Origin: Dermatemys mawii
Taxonomy: Eukaryota > Chordata > Testudines > Dermatemydidae
Direction of reading: 5' to 3'
DNA length: 64,000 bases
Assembly (NCBI GenBank): GCA_007922305.1
Contig: ML677328.1
Span: forward strand, 6,780,540 to 6,844,539
In this document: piece by piece, positions 62,201 to 64,000 of the stretch
Position numbering within the stretch: the first letter of the stretch is position 1
Layout of the letters: each line of letters starts with the position of its first letter
Program-made: the position numbers and the translations under genes
Notes under the pieces: model-generated
The model's input: the letters and a program-made list of their open reading frames with translations, nothing else
What the model was told of the DNA's origin: nothing
The model's database searches: none

Positions 62201-62911
62201 TGATAACTGAGAATCTTAAAGTGTCCCAAAACATATTTAATTCGTATTTTAAGGAAGTGCTTGAGATTCAAGTGAATACCTCCATCCAGTAGGGAAAGTC
62301 TCCTTCCTCCTTCCCAGCAATGACTACACTGCTCAAACTCACTCTTCCTCACTGGGTGAATGGTGATTTAAATCTCCATGAGGTGCAATCTCTGTCCACA
62401 ATATTTAGATTTACATTGAAAACTATTCTCCGGTGACATTTGGGTTTTTATCTGAAGCAGGTCTACCCTGTACAATAAGCAAGAAAGAGCAAATGTCTGT
62501 GTTATTTCAGGTATTTAAAATCTCTGGCATTTCCTGATTTGTCTTGGTAATGACACTTCAAAGGAAAAAGGCATTTACCTTTTGCAGTGTGAAGTTTAAT
62601 ATATATTAGGGAAATTTAAACTTTTATAGCTCTAACTCTGCCCAATTATATGGAATAATTAAATGTATTGTAGATATTTTATGGCCCTGACCAAGTCCCT
62701 GTTATTCTGAGGGATAAAACTGGAAAACAATCTAAGCATCTGCCACCTACTCTGTTTGATACACTACAAAGACTCTAGAGGAAGGATCACTGATGCAATG
62801 CCAGACTTTTACAATGGTTTATAGCATGAGTCTGTTTGTCTTCAGAAGTGTCAAATTAGTCCCTAAATGTGTGGATTAGTAGCTCTGCACTGGAAAACAG
62901 ATTGGTTATCC
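59234..62911 (+). other. Presumed HPGDS intron or intergenic, no exon found
   Basis: No coding segment was recognised. A purine-rich stretch at 60570-60800 and the MITE-like repeat at 61147-61256 are the only notable items. Confidence 0.5.
61147..61256. repeat. MITE-like repeat
   Basis: GGCCTGTCTACATTAGGGC at the left and CATTGTGTGGACAGGG at the right form imperfect inverted ends. They surround a TTAGTTAAAATATGTTAACC core. A short related end (CCTGTCTACACTG) also occurs at about 60086. Confidence 0.45.
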
Positions 62912-64000
62912 TGACTGACGGGTTCGGTCACAGAGACCCCCTTGGGAGTGTCACCTGATGTGCTGAAATTATCTGTGAGCCAGTTTTCCCTGAGAAGTTG
63001 GGGCTCTAGAACCCTGCTTACTTGAGCCAGACACGCTAGTCTGCTGCAACACAGACCCAGGTCTGAACAATGCCCCCAGAGCTGCAGGCTTTAACCAAAA
63101 ACTGCTCATCGGGTCACTTCTCTCCTGCACCCAAACACCCAGCTACCAATGGGATCCAAACCCCAAATAAATCTGTTTTACTCTATATAAAGCTTATACA
63201 GGGTAAACTCATGAATTGTCTGCCCTCTATAACACTGATTGAGAGATATGCACAGCTGTTCGCTCCCCCAGGTATAAATCACTTATTCTGGGTTTCCTAA
63301 TAAACAAAAGTGATTTTATTCGGGATAAAAAGTAGGATTTAAGTGGCTTCAGAACAAAATAAGTTACCAAGCAAAATAAAACAGCACATGTAAGTCTAAG
63401 CCTAGTACATTTCAGAAACTGCACACAGGTAAATCTCACCCACAGAGATGTTACAATAAGCTTCTTTCACAGACTAGACTCCTTCTTAGTCTGGGACCAA
63501 TCCTTTCCCCTGGTACAGTCCTTGTTAGTTCCAGCTCAGTTGGTAACTAGGGGATTTCTCATGACTGACAACCTCCTTTGTTCTGTTCCACCCCTTTTCA
63601 TACCTTTGGCACAAGGTGGGAATCTTTTGTCTCTCTGGGTCCCCACTCTTCCTTCTAAAAGGAAAAGCACCAGGTTTAAGATAGATTTCAGTACCAGGTA
63701 ACATGGTCATATGTCCTGCAAGAACCCCAAGCCTCCATTCTTTCCAGCCTGACTCACGGGAACACAGGGAGGCTGACAAGTAAAAGAGCCATTTACAATC
63801 AATTGTTCTAGTTAATAGGAGCCATCAAGATCATAGGCCACCATTAAAGGCCCACACTTTGCATAATTTCCATAGGACCTCAGGAGTAATACTTCATATT
63901 TCTAGTTTAGATGCAAGAATGATACATTCATACAAACAGGATGAAAACACTTATAAGCTTTGTAATGATATCTTACAAGAGACCTTTTGCATGAAGCATA
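62912..64000. mobile_element. LTR-like dispersed repeat running off the right edge
   Basis: From TGACGGGTTCGGTCACAGAG (62916) to the end, the sequence matches what I recall as an abundant long turtle repeat with LTR-like features: TATAAAG near 63185, AATAAA near 63167 and no ORF of note. Its far end lies outside the window, so class, orientation and TSD cannot be tested here. Confidence 0.4.

Noticed and set aside
1..64000. CRISPR arrays, bacterial operons, tRNA or rRNA genes
   Set aside because: No regular spacer-repeat array, no cloverleaf with intact A and B boxes, and no ribosomal sequence was seen; the DNA is vertebrate in character.

Overview
This is a 64 kb piece of vertebrate nuclear DNA, most likely from a turtle (a crocodilian is the next possibility). 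It is AT-rich and intron-poor, and its repeats are the ones abundant in turtles: CR1 LINEs, hAT and PIF/Harbinger DNA transposons, long solo LTRs, and old MIR fossils. Nothing bacterial or viral in organisation is present. The assignment to turtle rests on recognising repeat families and on one host exon, not on a database search.

Host gene content is minimal. The only convincing host coding sequence is one exon at 49384-49525 on the + strand. It is the first coding exon of hematopoietic prostaglandin D synthase (HPGDS, sigma-class glutathione transferase), with a consensus splice acceptor, ATG, 44 codons and a phase-1 GTGAGT donor. No further HPGDS exon is visible in the 14.5 kb to the right edge, so the intron is long. 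Everything to the left is intergenic or noncoding first-exon/intron sequence.

Layout. 1-5.9 kb: unremarkable. 5.9-7.4 kb: ancient hAT transposase relic (+). 8.4-8.7 kb: MITE-like repeat. 9.2-10.1 kb: AT-rich hairpin, then a solo LTR with a 4-bp target-site duplication (TSD). 10.3 kb: 114-bp MITE. 11.0-11.65 kb: CR1 with an intact 164-codon C-terminal ORF (-). 13.3-16.2 kb: nearly whole but decayed ZMYM-type hAT transposon (-). 16.2-17.1 kb: GC-rich repeat. 19.9-20.2 kb: CR1 fragment. 22.6 kb: hAT MITE with an 8-bp TSD. 25.55-29.52 kb: a complete-length PIF/Harbinger transposon with convergent SANT/Myb and DDE transposase genes, both broken. 35.5-36.75 kb: CR1 reverse transcriptase with a nested MITE. 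38.8-39.5 kb: solo LTR with a 5-bp TSD. 44.1-45.7 kb: CR1 split by an LTR. 48.3-48.9 kb: second copy of the first solo LTR. 49.4 kb: HPGDS exon. 50.9-51.6 kb: LTR-like GC-rich block (-). 52 and 57.9 kb: MIRs. 59.05-59.22 kb: 104-bp palindrome inside a short retroinsertion. 62.9 kb to the edge: LTR-like repeat running out of the window.

The most interesting signal is a short retroinserted element present three times (28944-29031, 29540-29667, 59051-59221). Each copy has its own 10-12 bp TSD. Each carries parts of a hammerhead-ribozyme-like core (CTGATGA, a hairpin, then GAAA followed by a mini stem-loop). One copy interrupts the Harbinger transposase; removing it with one TSD copy puts the two halves of that gene back into one reading frame. 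Another copy is an almost perfect palindrome whose centre falls in the predicted ribozyme stem II. I infer, without proof, a Penelope-like or related retroelement terminal repeat.
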